From Ziziphus jujuba (lineage: Eukaryota > Streptophyta > Magnoliopsida > Rosales > Rhamnaceae): 64,000 bases of DNA. A program made the translations under genes and the position numbers. Of this stretch, positions 50,425-63,834 are shown in pieces. The notes beneath the pieces were generated by a model. The model did no database searches. It was given only the letters and a program-made list of their open reading frames with translations, and was not told where the DNA came from. How positions within the stretch are numbered: position 1 is the stretch's first letter; every line of letters starts with the position of its first letter. Where the stretch lies: positions 13,633,001 through 13,697,000 of the forward strand of contig NC_083389.1 of the NCBI RefSeq assembly GCF_031755915.1, written 5' to 3'.

Positions 50425-53400
50425 GGTATTAGGCGACGCATAATCATGATTATGCGTCGCCTATTACTAATACTAAAAAAAAAAAAAAAACTCTATTTAT
50501 CTTGTTTAAATATCTTCACTGGTTATTTGATGCTCCAACAAAATCAAATTGTTAAAAATGAAGGTTTTAAAAAACTATATGAAAAAAAAGGGTATCAGGC
50601 GACGCATAGGATAGATTATGCGTCGTCTATTGCTCTAATTTTTTTTTAAAAAAAAACATCTATTTATCATCTTTAAATGTTGTCACCGGTCATTTGATTC
50701 TGGAAGAAATTAAAATTGTTAAACAGGCAGATTTTAAAAGAAAAAACACCTTCTCTAACTAGTTTAAATATTTTAACTGGTTATTTGATGCTGAGATAAA
50801 ATCAGATTGATTAAAAAAATAAAAAAGCAAAACTCATTTATGTTGTTTAACTATTTTCACTGCTTATTTGATGCTGGAAGAAAATCAAATTGTTAAAAAG
50901 CATGGTTTTTTTGAAAGAAAAAAAAAAAAAAGAAATTGGGTATTAGGCGACGCATAGTACTGATTATGCGTCGCCTATTACTATAATTAAAAAAAAAAAA
51001 AACTCTCTTGTTATTGTTTAAATATGTTAACTGGTTATTTGATGCTCAACTAAAATCCAATTGTTAAAAATGAAGGTTTAAAAAAAAATATATATATATA
51101 GGGTATTAGGCGACGCATAATCATGATTATGCGTCGCCTATTACTAAAATTTAAAAAAAAAAAAACTCTATTTATCTTGTTTAAATATCTTCACTGGTTA
51201 TTTGATGCTCCAACAAAATCAAATTGTTAAAAATGAAGGTTTTAAAAAACTATATGAAAAAAAAGGGTATCAGGCGACGCGTAGGATAGATTATGCGTCG
51301 TCTCTTACTCTAATTTTAAAAAAAAAAAATCTATTTATCATCTTTAAATATTGTCACCGGTCATTTGATGCTGGAAGAAAATAAAATTGTTAAACAGGCA
51401 GATTTTAAAAAAAAAACACTTTCTCTAACTAGTTTAAATATTTTAACTGGTTATTTGATGCTGAGATAAAATCAGATTGATTAAAAAAATAAAAAAACAA
51501 AACTCATTTATGTTGTTTAACTATTTTCACTGCTTATTTGATGCTGGAAGAAAATCAAATTGTTAAAAAGCATGGTTTTTTTGAAAGAAAAAAAGAAAAA
51601 AAAAGAAATTGGGTATTAGGCGACGCATAGTACTAATTATGCGTCGCCTATTACTATAATTAAAAAAAAAAAAAACTCTCTTGTTATTGTTTAAATATTT
51701 TAACTGGTTATTTGATGCTCAACTAAAATCCAATTGTTAAAAATGAAGCTTTAAAAAAATATATATATATATAGGGTATTAGGCGACGCATAATCATGAT
51801 TATGTGTCGCCTATTACTAAAATTAAAGAAAAAAAAAACTCTATTTATCTTGTTTAAATATCTTTACTGGTTATTTGATGCTCCAACAAAATCAAATTGT
51901 TAAAAATGAAGGTTTTAAAAAACTATATGAAAAAAAAGGGTATCAGGCGACGCATAGGATAGATTATGCTTCGTCTATTACTCTAATGTTTTTAAAAAAA
52001 AAACTCTATTTATCATCATTAAATATTGTCACCGGTCATTTGATGCTGGAAGAAAATAAAATTGTTAAACAGGCAAATTTTAAAAAAAAAAAACACCTTC
52101 TCTAACTAATTTAAATATTTTAACTGGTTATTTGATGCTGAGATAAAATTAGATTGATTAAAAAAATAAAAAAACAAAACTCATTTATGCTGTTTAACTA
52201 TTTTCACTGCTTATTTGATGCTGGAGGAAAATCAAATTGTTAAAAAGCATGGTTTTTTTGAAAAAAAAAAAAAAAGAAATTGGGTATTAGGCGACGCATA
52301 GTACTGATTATGCGTCGCCTATTACTATAATTAAAAAAAAAAACTCTCTTGTTATTGTTTAAATATTTTAACTTGTTATTTGATGCTCAACTAAAATCCA
52401 ATTGTTAAAAATGAAGGTTTAAAAAAATATATATATATAGGGTATTAGGCGACGCATAATCATGATTATGTGTCGCCTATTACTAAAATTAAAGAAAAAA
52501 AAAACTCTATTTATCTTGTTTAAATATCTTTACTGGTTATTTGATGCTCCAACAAAATCAAATTGTTAAAAATGAAGGTTTTAAAAAACTATATGAAAAA
52601 AAAGGATATCAGGCGACGCATAGGATAGATTATGCGTCGTCCATTACTCTAATTTTTTTTTTAAAAAAAACTCTGTTTATCATCTTTAAATATTGTCACC
52701 GGTCATTTGATGCTGGAAGAAAATAAAATTGTTAAACAGGCAGATTTTAAAAAAAAAAAACACCTTCTCTAACTAGTTTAAATATTTTAACTGGTTATTT
52801 GATGCTGAGATAAAATCAGATTGATTAAAAAAATAAAAAAGCAAAACTCATTTATGTTGTTTAACTATTTTCACTGCTTATTTGATGCTGGAAGAAAATC
52901 AAATTGTTAAAAAGCATGGTTTTTTTGAAAGAAAAAAAAAAAAAAGAAATTGGGTATTAGGCGACGCATAGTACTGATTATGCGTCGCCTATTACTATAA
53001 TTAAAAAAAAAAAAAACTCTCTTGTTATTGTTTAAATATGTTAACTGGTTATTTGATGCTCAACTAAAATCCAATTGTTAAAAATGAAGGTTTAAAAAAA
53101 AATATATATATATAGGGTATTAGGCGACGCATAATCATGATTATGCGTCGCCTATTACTAAAATTAAAAAAAAAAAAAACTCTATTTATCTTGTTTAAAT
53201 ATCTTCACTGGTTATTTGATGCTCCAACAAAATCAAATTGTTAAAAATGAAGGTTTTAAAAAACTATATGAAAAAAAAGGATATCAGGCGACGCATAGGA
53301 TAGATTATGCGTCGTCCATTACTCTAATTTTTTTTTTAAAAAAAACTCTGTTTATCATCTTTAAATATTGTCACCGGTCATTTGATGCTGGAAGAAAATA

Positions 53401-56400
53401 AAATTGTTAAACAGGCAGATTTTAAAAAAAAAAAACACCTTCTCTAACTAGTTTAAATATTTTAACTGGTTATTTGATGCTGAGATAAAATCAGATTGAT
53501 TAAAAAAATAAAAAAACAAAACTCATTTATGCTGTTTAACTATTTTCACTGCTTATTTGATGCTGGAAGAAAATCAAATTGTTAAAAAGCATGGTTTTTT
53601 TGAGAGAAAAAAAAAAAAAATTGGGTATTAGGCGACGCATAGTACTGATTATGCGTCGCCTATTACTATAATTAAAAAAAAAAATTCACTTGTTATTGTT
53701 TAAATATTTTAACTGGTTATTTGATGTTCAACTAAAATCCAATTGTTAAAAATGAAGGTTTAAAAAAATATATATATAGGGTATTAGGCGACGCATAATC
53801 ATGATTATGCGTCGCCTATTACTAAAATTAAAGAAAAAAAAAACTCTATTTATCTTGTTTAAATATCTTCACTGGTTATTTGATGCTCCAACAAAATCAA
53901 ATTGTTAAAAATGAAGGTTTTAAAAAACTATATGAAAAAAAAGGGTATCAGGCGACGCGTACGATAGATTATGCGTCGTCTCTTACTCTAATTTTAAAAA
54001 AAAAAAATCTATTTATCATCTTTAAATATTGTCACCGGTCATTTGATGCTGGAAGAAAATAAAATTGTTAAACAGGCAGATTTTAAAAAAAAAACACTTT
54101 CTCTAACTAGTTTAAATATTTTAACTGGTTATTTGATGCTGAGATAAAATCAGATTGATTAAAAAAATAAAAAAAACAAAACTCATTTATGTTGTTTAAC
54201 TATTTTCACTGCTTATTTGATGCTGGAAGAAAATCAAATTGTTAAAAAGCATGGTTTTTTTGAAAGAAAAAAAAAAAAAAGAAATTGGGTATTAGGCGAC
54301 GCATAGTACTGATTATGCGTCGCCTATTACTATAATTAAAAAAAAAAAAAACTCTCTTGTTATTGTTCAAATATTTTAACTGGTTATTTGATGCTCAACT
54401 AAAATCCAATTGTTAAAAATGAAGGTTTAAAAAAAATATATATATAGGGTATTAGGCGACGCATAATCATGATTATGCGTCGCCTATTACTAAAATTAAA
54501 AAAAAAAAAAAACTCTATTTATCTTGTTTAAATATCTTCACTGGTTATTTGATGCTCCAACAAAATCAAATTGTTAAAAATGAAGGTTTTAAAAAACTAT
54601 ATGAAAAAAAAGGGTATCAGGCGACGCATAGGATAGATTATGCGTCGTCCATTACTCTAATTGTTTTTAAAAAAAAAAACTCTGCTTATCATCTTTAAAT
54701 ATTGTCCCTGGTCATTTGATGCTGGAAGAAAATAAAATTGTTAAACAGGAAGATTTAAAAAAAAAAAAACACCTTCTCTAACTAGTTTAAATATTTTAAC
54801 TGGTTATTTGATGCTGAGATAAAATCAGATTGATTAAAAAAATAAAAAAACAAAACTCATTTATGCTGTTTAACTATTTTCACTGCTTATTTGATGCTGG
54901 AAGAAAATCAAATTGTTAAAAAGCATGGTTTTTTTTAAATAAAAAAAAAAAAGAAATTGGGTATTAGGCGTCGCATAGTACTGATTATGCGTCGCCTATT
55001 ACTATAATTAAAAAAAACAATTCACTTGTTATTGTTTAAATATTTTAACTGGTTATTTGATGTTCAACTAAAATCCAATTGTTAAAAATGAAGGTTTAAA
55101 AAAATATATATATAGGGTATTAGGCGACGCATAATCATGATTATGCGTCGCCTATTACTAAAATTAAAGAAAAAAAAAACTCTATTTATCTTGTTTAAAT
55201 ATCTTCACTGGTTATTTGATGCTCCAACAAAATCAAATTGTTAAAAATGAAGGTTTTAAAAAACTATATGAAAAAAAAGGGTATCAGGCGACGCGTACGA
55301 TAGATTATGCGTCGTCTCTTACTCTAATTTTAAAAAAAAAAAATCTATTTATCATCTTTAAATATTGTCCCTGGTCATTTGATGCTGGAAGAAAATAAAA
55401 TTGTTAAACAGGAAGATTTAAAAAAAAAAAAACACCTTCTCTAACTAGTTTAAATATTTTAACTGGTTATTTGATGCTGAGATAAAATCAGATTGATTAA
55501 AAAAATAAAAAAACAAAACTCATTTATGCTGTTTAACTATTTTCACTGCTTATTTGATGCTGGAAGAAAATCAAATTGTTAAAAAGCATGGTTTTTTTTA
55601 AATAAAAAAAAAAAAGAAAATGGGTATTAGGCGTCGCATAGTACTGATTATGCGTCGCCTATTACTATAATTAAAAAAAAAAAAACTCTCTTGTTATTGT
55701 TTAAATATTTTAACTGGTTATTTGATGCTCAACTAAAATCCAATTGTTAAAAATGAAGGTTTAAAAAAAATATACATATAGGGTATTAGGCGAAGCATAA
55801 ACATGATTATGCGTCGCCTATTACTAAAATTTAAAAAAAAAAAAACTCTTTTTATCTTGTTTAAATATCTTCACTGGTTATTTGATGCTCCAACAAAATC
55901 AAATTGTTAAAAATGAAGGTTTTAAAAAACTATATGAAAAAAAAGGGTATCAGGCGACGCATAGGATAGATTATGGGTCCTCTATTACTCTAATTGTTTT
56001 TAAAAAAAAATCTCTGTTTATCATCTTTAAATATTGTCACTGGTCATTTGATGCTAGAAGAAAATAAAATTGTTAAACAGGAAGATATAAAAAAAAAAAC
56101 ACCTTCTCTAACTAGTTTAAATATTTTAACTCGTTATTTGATGCTGAGATAAAATCAGATTGATTAAAAAAATAAAAAAACAAAACTCATTTATGTTGTT
56201 TAACTATTTTCACTGCTTATTCGATGGTGGAAGAAAATCAAATTGTTAAAAAGCATGGTTTTTTTGAGAGAAAAAAAAAAAGAAATTGGGTATTAGGCGA
56301 CGCATAGTACTGATTATGCGTCGCCTATTACTATAATTAAAAAAAAAAATTCACTTGTTATTGTTTAAATATTTTAACTGGTTATTTGATGTTCAACTAA

Positions 56401-56852
56401 AATCCAATTGTTAAAAATGAAGGTTTAAAAAAAAATATATAAATATATAGGGTATTAGGCGACGCATAATCATGATTATGCGTCCCCTATTATTAAAATT
56501 AAAAAAAAAAACTCTATTTATTTTGTTTAAATATCTTCACTGGTTATTTGATGCTCTAACAAAATTATATTGTTAAAAATGAAGGTTTTAAAAAACTATA
56601 TGAAAAAAAAGGGTATCAGGCGACGCATAGGATAGATTATGCGTCGTCTATTACTCTAATTTAAAAAAAAAAAAAAACTCTGTTTATCATCTTTAAATAT
56701 TGTCACCGGTCATTTGATGCTGGAAGAAAATAAAATTGTTAAACAGGCAGATTTTCAAAAAAAAACATTTTCTCTAACTAGTTTAAATATTTTAACTGGT
56801 TATTTGATGCTGAGATAAAATCAGATTGATTAAAAAAATAAAAAAAACAAAA
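47476..56852 (+). repeat. Units 47476-56186, interleaved copies at offsets of about 4030 and 4706 bp
   Basis: Fourteen units. 47476/48150 match 51503/52180 (offset about 4028; 'tactaattatg' in A, gtgtcgcc in B). 48817-50150 match 53522-54856 (offset about 4706; 'gagag' in A, 'gcgtacgatag' in C at about 49255, 53957 and 55295). 50833-52180 match 60220-61565 (offset 9386). No deleted B palindromes were seen in this block. Confidence 0.82.
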
Positions 56853-58870
56853 CTCATTTATGTTGTTTAACTATTTTCACTGCTTATTTGATGCTGGAAG
56901 AAAATCAAATTGTTAAAAAGCATGGTTGTTTTGAAAAAAAAAAAAAGAAATTGTGTATTAGGAGACGCATAGTACTGATTATGCGTCGCCCATTACTATA
57001 ATTAAAAAAAAAAAAACTCTCTTGTTATTGTTTAAATATTTTAACTAGTTATTTGATGCTCAACTAAAATCCAATTGTTAAAAATGATGGTTTAAAAAAA
57101 TATATATATATAGGGTATTAGGCGACGCATAATCATGATTATGCGTCGCCTATTACTAAAATTAAAAAAAAAAAAAAACTCTATTTATCTTGTTTAAATA
57201 TCTTCACTGGTTATTTGATGCTCCAACAAAATCAAATTGTTAAAAATGAAGGTTTTAAAAAACTATATGAAAAAAAAGGGTATCAGGCGATGCATAGGAT
57301 AGATTATGCGTCGTCTATTGCTCTAATTTTTAAAAAAAAAAAACTCTGTTTATCATCTTTAAATATTGTCACCGGTCATTTGATGCTGCAAGAAAATAAA
57401 ATTGTTAAACAGGAAGATTTTAAAAAAAAAAACACCTTCTCTAACTAGTTTAAATATTTTAACTGGTTATTTGATGCTGAGATAAAATCAGATTGATTAA
57501 AAAAATAAAAAAACAAAACTCATTTATGTTGTTTAACTATTTTCACTGCTTATTTGACGATGGAAGAAAATCAAATTGTTAAAAAGCATGGTTTTTTTGA
57601 AAGAAAAAAAAAAGAAATTGGGTATTAGGTGACGCATAGTACTGATTATGCGTCGCCTATTACTATAATTAAAAGAAAAAAAAACTCTCTTGTTATTGTT
57701 TAAATATTTTTACTGGTTATTTGATGCTCAAATAAAATCCAATTGTTAAAAATGAAGGTTTAAAAAAAAAAAATATATATATATATATATAGGGTATTAG
57801 GCGACGCATAATCATGATTATGCGTCGCCTATTACTAATACTAAAAAAAAAAAAAAAACTCTATTTATCTTGTTTAAATATCTTCACTGGTTATTTGATG
57901 CTCCAACAAAATCAAATTGTTAAAAATGAAGGTTTTAAAAAACTATATGAAAAAAAAGGGTATCAGGCGACGCATAGGATAGATTATGCGTCGTCTATTG
58001 CTCTAATTTTTTTTTAAAAAAAAACATCTATTTATCATCTTTAAATGTTGTCACCGGTCATTTGATTCTGGAAGAAATTAAAATTGTTAAACAGGCAGAT
58101 TTTAAAAGAAAAAACACCTTCTCTAACTAGTTTAAATATTTTAACTGGTTATTTGATGCTGAGATAAAATCAGATTGATTAAAAAAATAAAAAAGCAAAA
58201 CTCATTTATGTTGTTTAACTATTTTCACTGCTTATTTGATGCTGGAAGAAAATCAAATTGTTAAAAAGCATGGTTTTTTTGAAAGAAAAAAAAAAAAAAG
58301 AAATTGGGTATTAGGCGACGCATAGTACTGATTATGCGTCGCCTATTACTATAATTAAAAAAAAAAAAACTCTCTTGTTATTGTTTAAATATGTTAACTG
58401 GTTATTTGATGCTCAACTAAAATCCAATTGTTAAAAATGAAGGTTTAAAAAAAAATATATATATATAGGGTATTAGGCGACGCATAATCATGATTATGCG
58501 TCGCCTATTACTAAAATTTAAAAAAAAAAAAACTCTATTTATCTTGTTTAAATATCTTCACTGGTTATTTGATGCTCCAACAAAATCAAATTGTTAAAAA
58601 TGAAGGTTTTAAAAAACTATATGAAAAAAAAGGGTACCAGGCGACGCGTAGGATAGATTATGCGTCGTCTCTTACTCTAATTTTAAAAAAAAAAAATCTA
58701 TTTATCATCTTTAAATATTGTCACCGGTCATTTGATGCTGGAAGAAAATAAAATTGTTAAACAGGCAGATTTTCAAAAAAAAACATTTTCTCTAACTAGT
58801 TTAAATATTTTAACTGGTTATTTGATGCTGAGATAAAATCAGATTGATTAAAAAAATAAAAAAAACAAAA
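56853..58870 (+). repeat. Three-unit block, copy 1 of a 2018-bp tandem duplication
   Basis: Units at 56853, 57519 and 58201. The first has 'catggttgttttg', 'attgtgtattaggagacgc' and 'gcgtcgcccatt' in A. The second has 'atttgacgatgg' and ggtgacgc in A and 'gctcaaataaaatcc' in B. The third has 'gttaactgg' in B and 'ggtaccagg' in C. All three sets recur 2018-2019 bp downstream. Confidence 0.9.
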
Positions 58871-60888
58871 CTCATTTATGTTGTTTAACTATTTTCACTG
58901 CTTATTTGATGCTGGAAGAAAATCAAATTGTTAAAAAGCATGGTTGTTTTGAAAAAAAAAAAAAGAAATTGTGTATTAGGAGACGCATAGTACTGATTAT
59001 GCGTCGCCCATTACTATAATTAAAAAAAAAAAACTCTCTTGTTATTGTTTAAATATTTTAACTAGTTATTTGATGCTCAACTAAAATCCAATTGTTAAAA
59101 ATGATGGTTTAAAAAAATATATATATATAGGGTATTAGGCGACGCATAATCATGATTATGCGTCGCCTATTACTAAAATTAAAAAAAAAAAAAAAACTCT
59201 ATTTATCTTGTTTAAATATCTTCACTGGTTATTTGATGCTCCAACAAAATCAAATTGTTAAAAATGAAGGTTTTAAAAAACTATATGAAATAAAAGGGTA
59301 TCAGGCGATGCATAGGATAGATTATGCGTCGTCTATTGCTCTAATTTTTAAAAAAAAAAAACTCTGTTTATCATCTTTAAATATTGTCACCGGTCATTTG
59401 ATGCTGCAAGAAAATAAAATTGTTAAACAGGAAGATTTTAAAAAAAAAAAACACCTTCTCTAACTAGTTTAAATATTTTAACTGGTTATTTGATGCTGAG
59501 ATAAAATCAGATTGATTAAAAAAATAAAAAAACAAAACTCATTTATGTTGTTTAACTATTTTCACTGCTTATTTGACGATGGAAGAAAATCAAATTGTTA
59601 AAAAGCATGGTTTTTTTGAAAGAAAAAAAAAAGAAATTGGGTATTAGGTGACGCATAGTACTGATTATGCGTCGCCTATTACTATAATTAAAAGAAAAAA
59701 AAACTCTCTTGTTATTGTTTAAATATTTTTACTGGTTATTTGATGCTCAAATAAAATCCAATTGTTAAAAATGAAGGTTTAAAAAAAAAATATATATATA
59801 TATATATATAGGGTATTAGGCGACGCATAATCATGATTATGCGTCGCCTATTACTAATACTAAAAAAAAAAAAAAAACTCTATTTATCTTGTTTAAATAT
59901 CTTCACTGGTTATTTGATGCTCCAACAAAATCAAATTGTTAAAAATGAAGGTTTTAAAAAACTATATGAAAAAAAAGGGTATCAGGCGACGCATAGGATA
60001 GATTATGCGTCGTCTATTGCTCTAATTTTTTTTTAAAAAAAAACATCTATTTATCATCTTTAAATGTTGTCACCGGTCATTTGATTCTGGAAGAAATTAA
60101 AATTGTTAAACAGGCAGATTTTAAAAGAAAAAACACCTTCTCTAACTAGTTTAAATATTTTAACTGGTTATTTGATGCTGAGATAAAATCAGATTGATTA
60201 AAAAAATAAAAAAGCAAAACTCATTTATGTTGTTTAACTATTTTCACTGCTTATTTGATGCTGGAAGAAAATCAAATTGTTAAAAAGCATGGTTTTTTTG
60301 AAAGAAAAAAAAAAAAAAGAAATTGGGTATTAGGCGACGCATAGTACTGATTATGCGTCGCCTATTACTATAATTAAAAAAAAAAAAACTCTCTTGTTAT
60401 TGTTTAAATATGTTAACTGGTTATTTGATGCTCAACTAAAATCCAATTGTTAAAAATGAAGGTTTAAAAAAAAATATATATATATAGGGTATTAGGCGAC
60501 GCATAATCATGATTATGCGTCGCCTATTACTAAAATTTAAAAAAAAAAAAACTCTATTTATCTTGTTTAAATATCTTCACTGGTTATTTGATGCTCCAAC
60601 AAAATCAAATTGTTAAAAATGAAGGTTTTAAAAAACTATATGAAAAAAAAGGGTACCAGGCGACGCGTAGGATAGATTATGCGTCGTCTCTTACTCTAAT
60701 TTTAAAAAAAAAAAATCTATTTATCATCTTTAAATATTGTCACCGGTCATTTGATGCTGGAAGAAAATAAAATTGTTAAACAGGCAGATTTTAAAAAAAA
60801 AACACTTTCTCTAACTAGTTTAAATATTTTAACTGGTTATTTGATGCTGAGATAAAATCAGATTGATTAAAAAAATAAAAAAACAAAA
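58871..60888 (+). repeat. Three-unit block, copy 2 of a 2018-bp tandem duplication
   Basis: Units at 58871, 59538 and 60220 with the marker series of 56853-58870. One visible difference is 'gaaataaaaggg' in C (about 59287) instead of 'gaaaaaaaaggg'. The D subunit ending the third unit is 'gattttaaaaa' rather than 'gattttcaaaa', so the right edge lies near 60790. Confidence 0.9.
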
Positions 60889-63800
60889 CTCATTTATGTT
60901 GTTTAACTATTTTCACTGCTTATTTGATGCTGGAAGAAAATCAAATTGTTAAAAAGCATGGTTTTTTTGAAAGAAAAAAAGAAAAAAAAAGAAATTGGGT
61001 ATTAGGCGACGCATAGTACTAATTATGCGTCGCCTATTACTATAATTAAAAAAAAAAAAAACTCTCTTGTTATTGTTTAAATATTTTAACTGGTTATTTG
61101 ATGCTCAACTAAAATCCAATTGTTAAAAATGAAGCTTTAAAAAAAATATATATATATAGGGTATTAGGCGACGCATAATCATGATTATGTGTCGCCTATT
61201 ACTAAAATTAAAGAAAAAAAAAACTCTATTTATCTTGTTTAAATATCTTTACTGGTTATTTGATGCTCCAACAAAATCAAATTGTTAAAAATGAAGGTTT
61301 TAAAAAACTATATGAAAAAAAAGGGTATCAGGCGACGCATAGGATAGATTATGCTTCGTCTATTACTCTAATGTTTTTAAAAAAAAAACTCTATTTATCA
61401 TCATTAAATATTGTCACCGGTCATTTGATGCTGGAAGAAAATAAAATTGTTAAACAGGCAAATTTTAAAAAAAAAAAACACCTTCTCTAACTAATTTAAA
61501 TATTTTAACTGGTTATTTGATGCTGAGATAAAATTAGATTGATTAAAAAAATAAAAAAACAAAACTCATTTATGCTGTTTAACTATTTTCACTGCTTATT
61601 TGATGCTGGAGGAAAATCAAATTGTTAAAAAGCATGGTTTTTTTGAAAAAAAAAAAAAAGAAATTGGGTATTAGGCGACGCATAGTACTGATTATGCGTC
61701 GCCTATTACTATAATTAAAAAAAAAAAACTCTCTTGTTATTGTTTAAATATTTTAACTTGTTATTTGATGCTCAACTAAAATCCAATTGTTAAAAATGAA
61801 GGTTTAAAAAAATATATATATATAGGGTATTAGGCGACGCATAATCATGATTATGTGTCGCCTATTACTAAAATTAAAGAAAAAAAAAACTCTATTTATC
61901 TTGTTTAAATATCTTTACTGGTTATTTGATGCTCCAACAAAATCAAATTGTTAAAAATGAAGGTTTTAAAAAACTATATGAAAAAAAAGGATATCAGGCG
62001 ACGCATAGGATAGATTATGCGTCGACCATTACTCTAATTTTTTTTTTAAAAAAAACTCTGTTTATCATCTTTAAATATTGTCACCGGTCATTTGATGCTG
62101 GAAGAAAATAAAATTGTTAAACAGGCAGATTTTAAAAAAAAAAAACACCTTCTCTAACTAGTTTAAATATTTTAACTGGTTATTTGATGCTGAGATAAAA
62201 TCAGATTGATTAAAAAAATAAAAAAACAAAACTCATTTATGCTGTTTAACTATTTTCACTGCTTATTTGATGCTGGAAGAAAATCAAATTGTTAAAAAGC
62301 ATGGTTTTTTTGAGAGAAAAAAAAAAATTGGGTATTAGGCGACGCGTAGTACTGATTATGCGTCGCCTATTACTATAATTAAAAAAAAAAATTCACTTGT
62401 TATTGTTTAAATATTTTAACTGGTTATTTGATGTTCAACTAAAATCCAATTGTTAAAAATGAAGGTTTAAAAAAAAATATATAAATATATAGGGTATTAG
62501 GCGACGCATAATCATGATTATGCGTCCCCTATTATTAAAATTAAAAAAAACAACTCTATTTATTTTGTTTAAATATCTTCACTGGTTATTTGATGCTCTA
62601 ACAAAATTATATTGTTAAAAATGAAGGTTTTAAAAAACTAAATGAAAAAAAAGTGTATCAGCGACGCATAGGATAGATTATGCGTCGTCTATTACTCTAA
62701 TTTAAAAAAAAAAAAAAACTCTGTTTATCATCTTTAAATATTGTCACCGGTCATTTGATGCTGGAAGAAAATAAAATTGTTAAACAGGCAGATTTTAAAA
62801 AAAAAACATTTTCTCTAACTAGTTTAAATATTTTAACTGGTTATTTGATGCTGAGATAAAATCAGATTGATTAAAAAAATAAAAAAACAAAACTCATTTA
62901 TGTTGTTTAACTATTTTCACTGCTTATTTGATGCTGGAAGAAAATCAAATTGTTAAAAAGCATGGTTTTTTTGAAAAAAAAAAAAAGAAATTGTGTATTA
63001 GGAGACGCATAGTACTGATTATGCGTCGCCCATTACTATAATTAAAAAAAAAAAAACTCTCTTGTTATTGTTTAAATATTTTAACTAGTTATTTGATGCT
63101 CAACTAAAATGCAATTGTTAAAAATGATGGTTTAAAAAAATATATATATATAGGGTATTAGGCGACGCATAATCATGATTATGCGTCGCTTATTACTAAA
63201 ATTAAAAAAAAAAAAAAAAACTCTATTTATCTTGTTTAAATATCTTCACTGGTTATTTGATGCTCCAACAAAATCAAATTGTTAGAAATGAAGGTTTTAA
63301 AAAACTATATGAAAAAAAAGGGTATCAGGCGATGCATAGGATAGATTATGCGTCGTCTATTGCTCTAATTTTTTAAAAAAAAAAACTCTGTTTATCATCT
63401 TTAAATATTGTCACCGGTCATTTGATGCTGCAAGAAAATAAAATTGTTAAACAGGAAGATTTTAAAAAAAAAAACACCTTCTCTAACTAGTTTAAATATT
63501 TTAACTGGTTATTTGATGCTGAGATAAAATCAGATTGATTAAAAAAATAAAAAAACAAAACTCATTTATGTTGTTTAACTATTTTCACTGCTTATTTGAT
63601 GATGGAAGAAAATCAAATTGTTAAAAAGCATGGTTTTTTTGAAAGAAAAAAAAAAGAAATTGGGTATTAGGTGACGCATAGTACTGATTATGCGTCGCCT
63701 ATTACTATAATTAAAAGAAAAAAAAACTCTCTTGTTATTGTTTAAATATTTTTACTGGTTATTTGATGCTCAACTAAAATCCAATTGTTAAAAATGAAGG

Positions 63801-63834
<34 letters not shown>

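Noticed and set aside
1533..62111. About fifty small open reading frames of 60-104 codons starting with Met-Met/Ile-Leu-Gln-Gln or Met-Ile-Met-Arg-Arg
   Set aside because: All are the same frame of subunit C, sometimes read on into D. Ends are set by poly(A)/poly(T) run length, frames break freely between near-identical units, changes between C and D are mostly non-silent, and there is no codon bias or known domain. Treated as satellite by-products.
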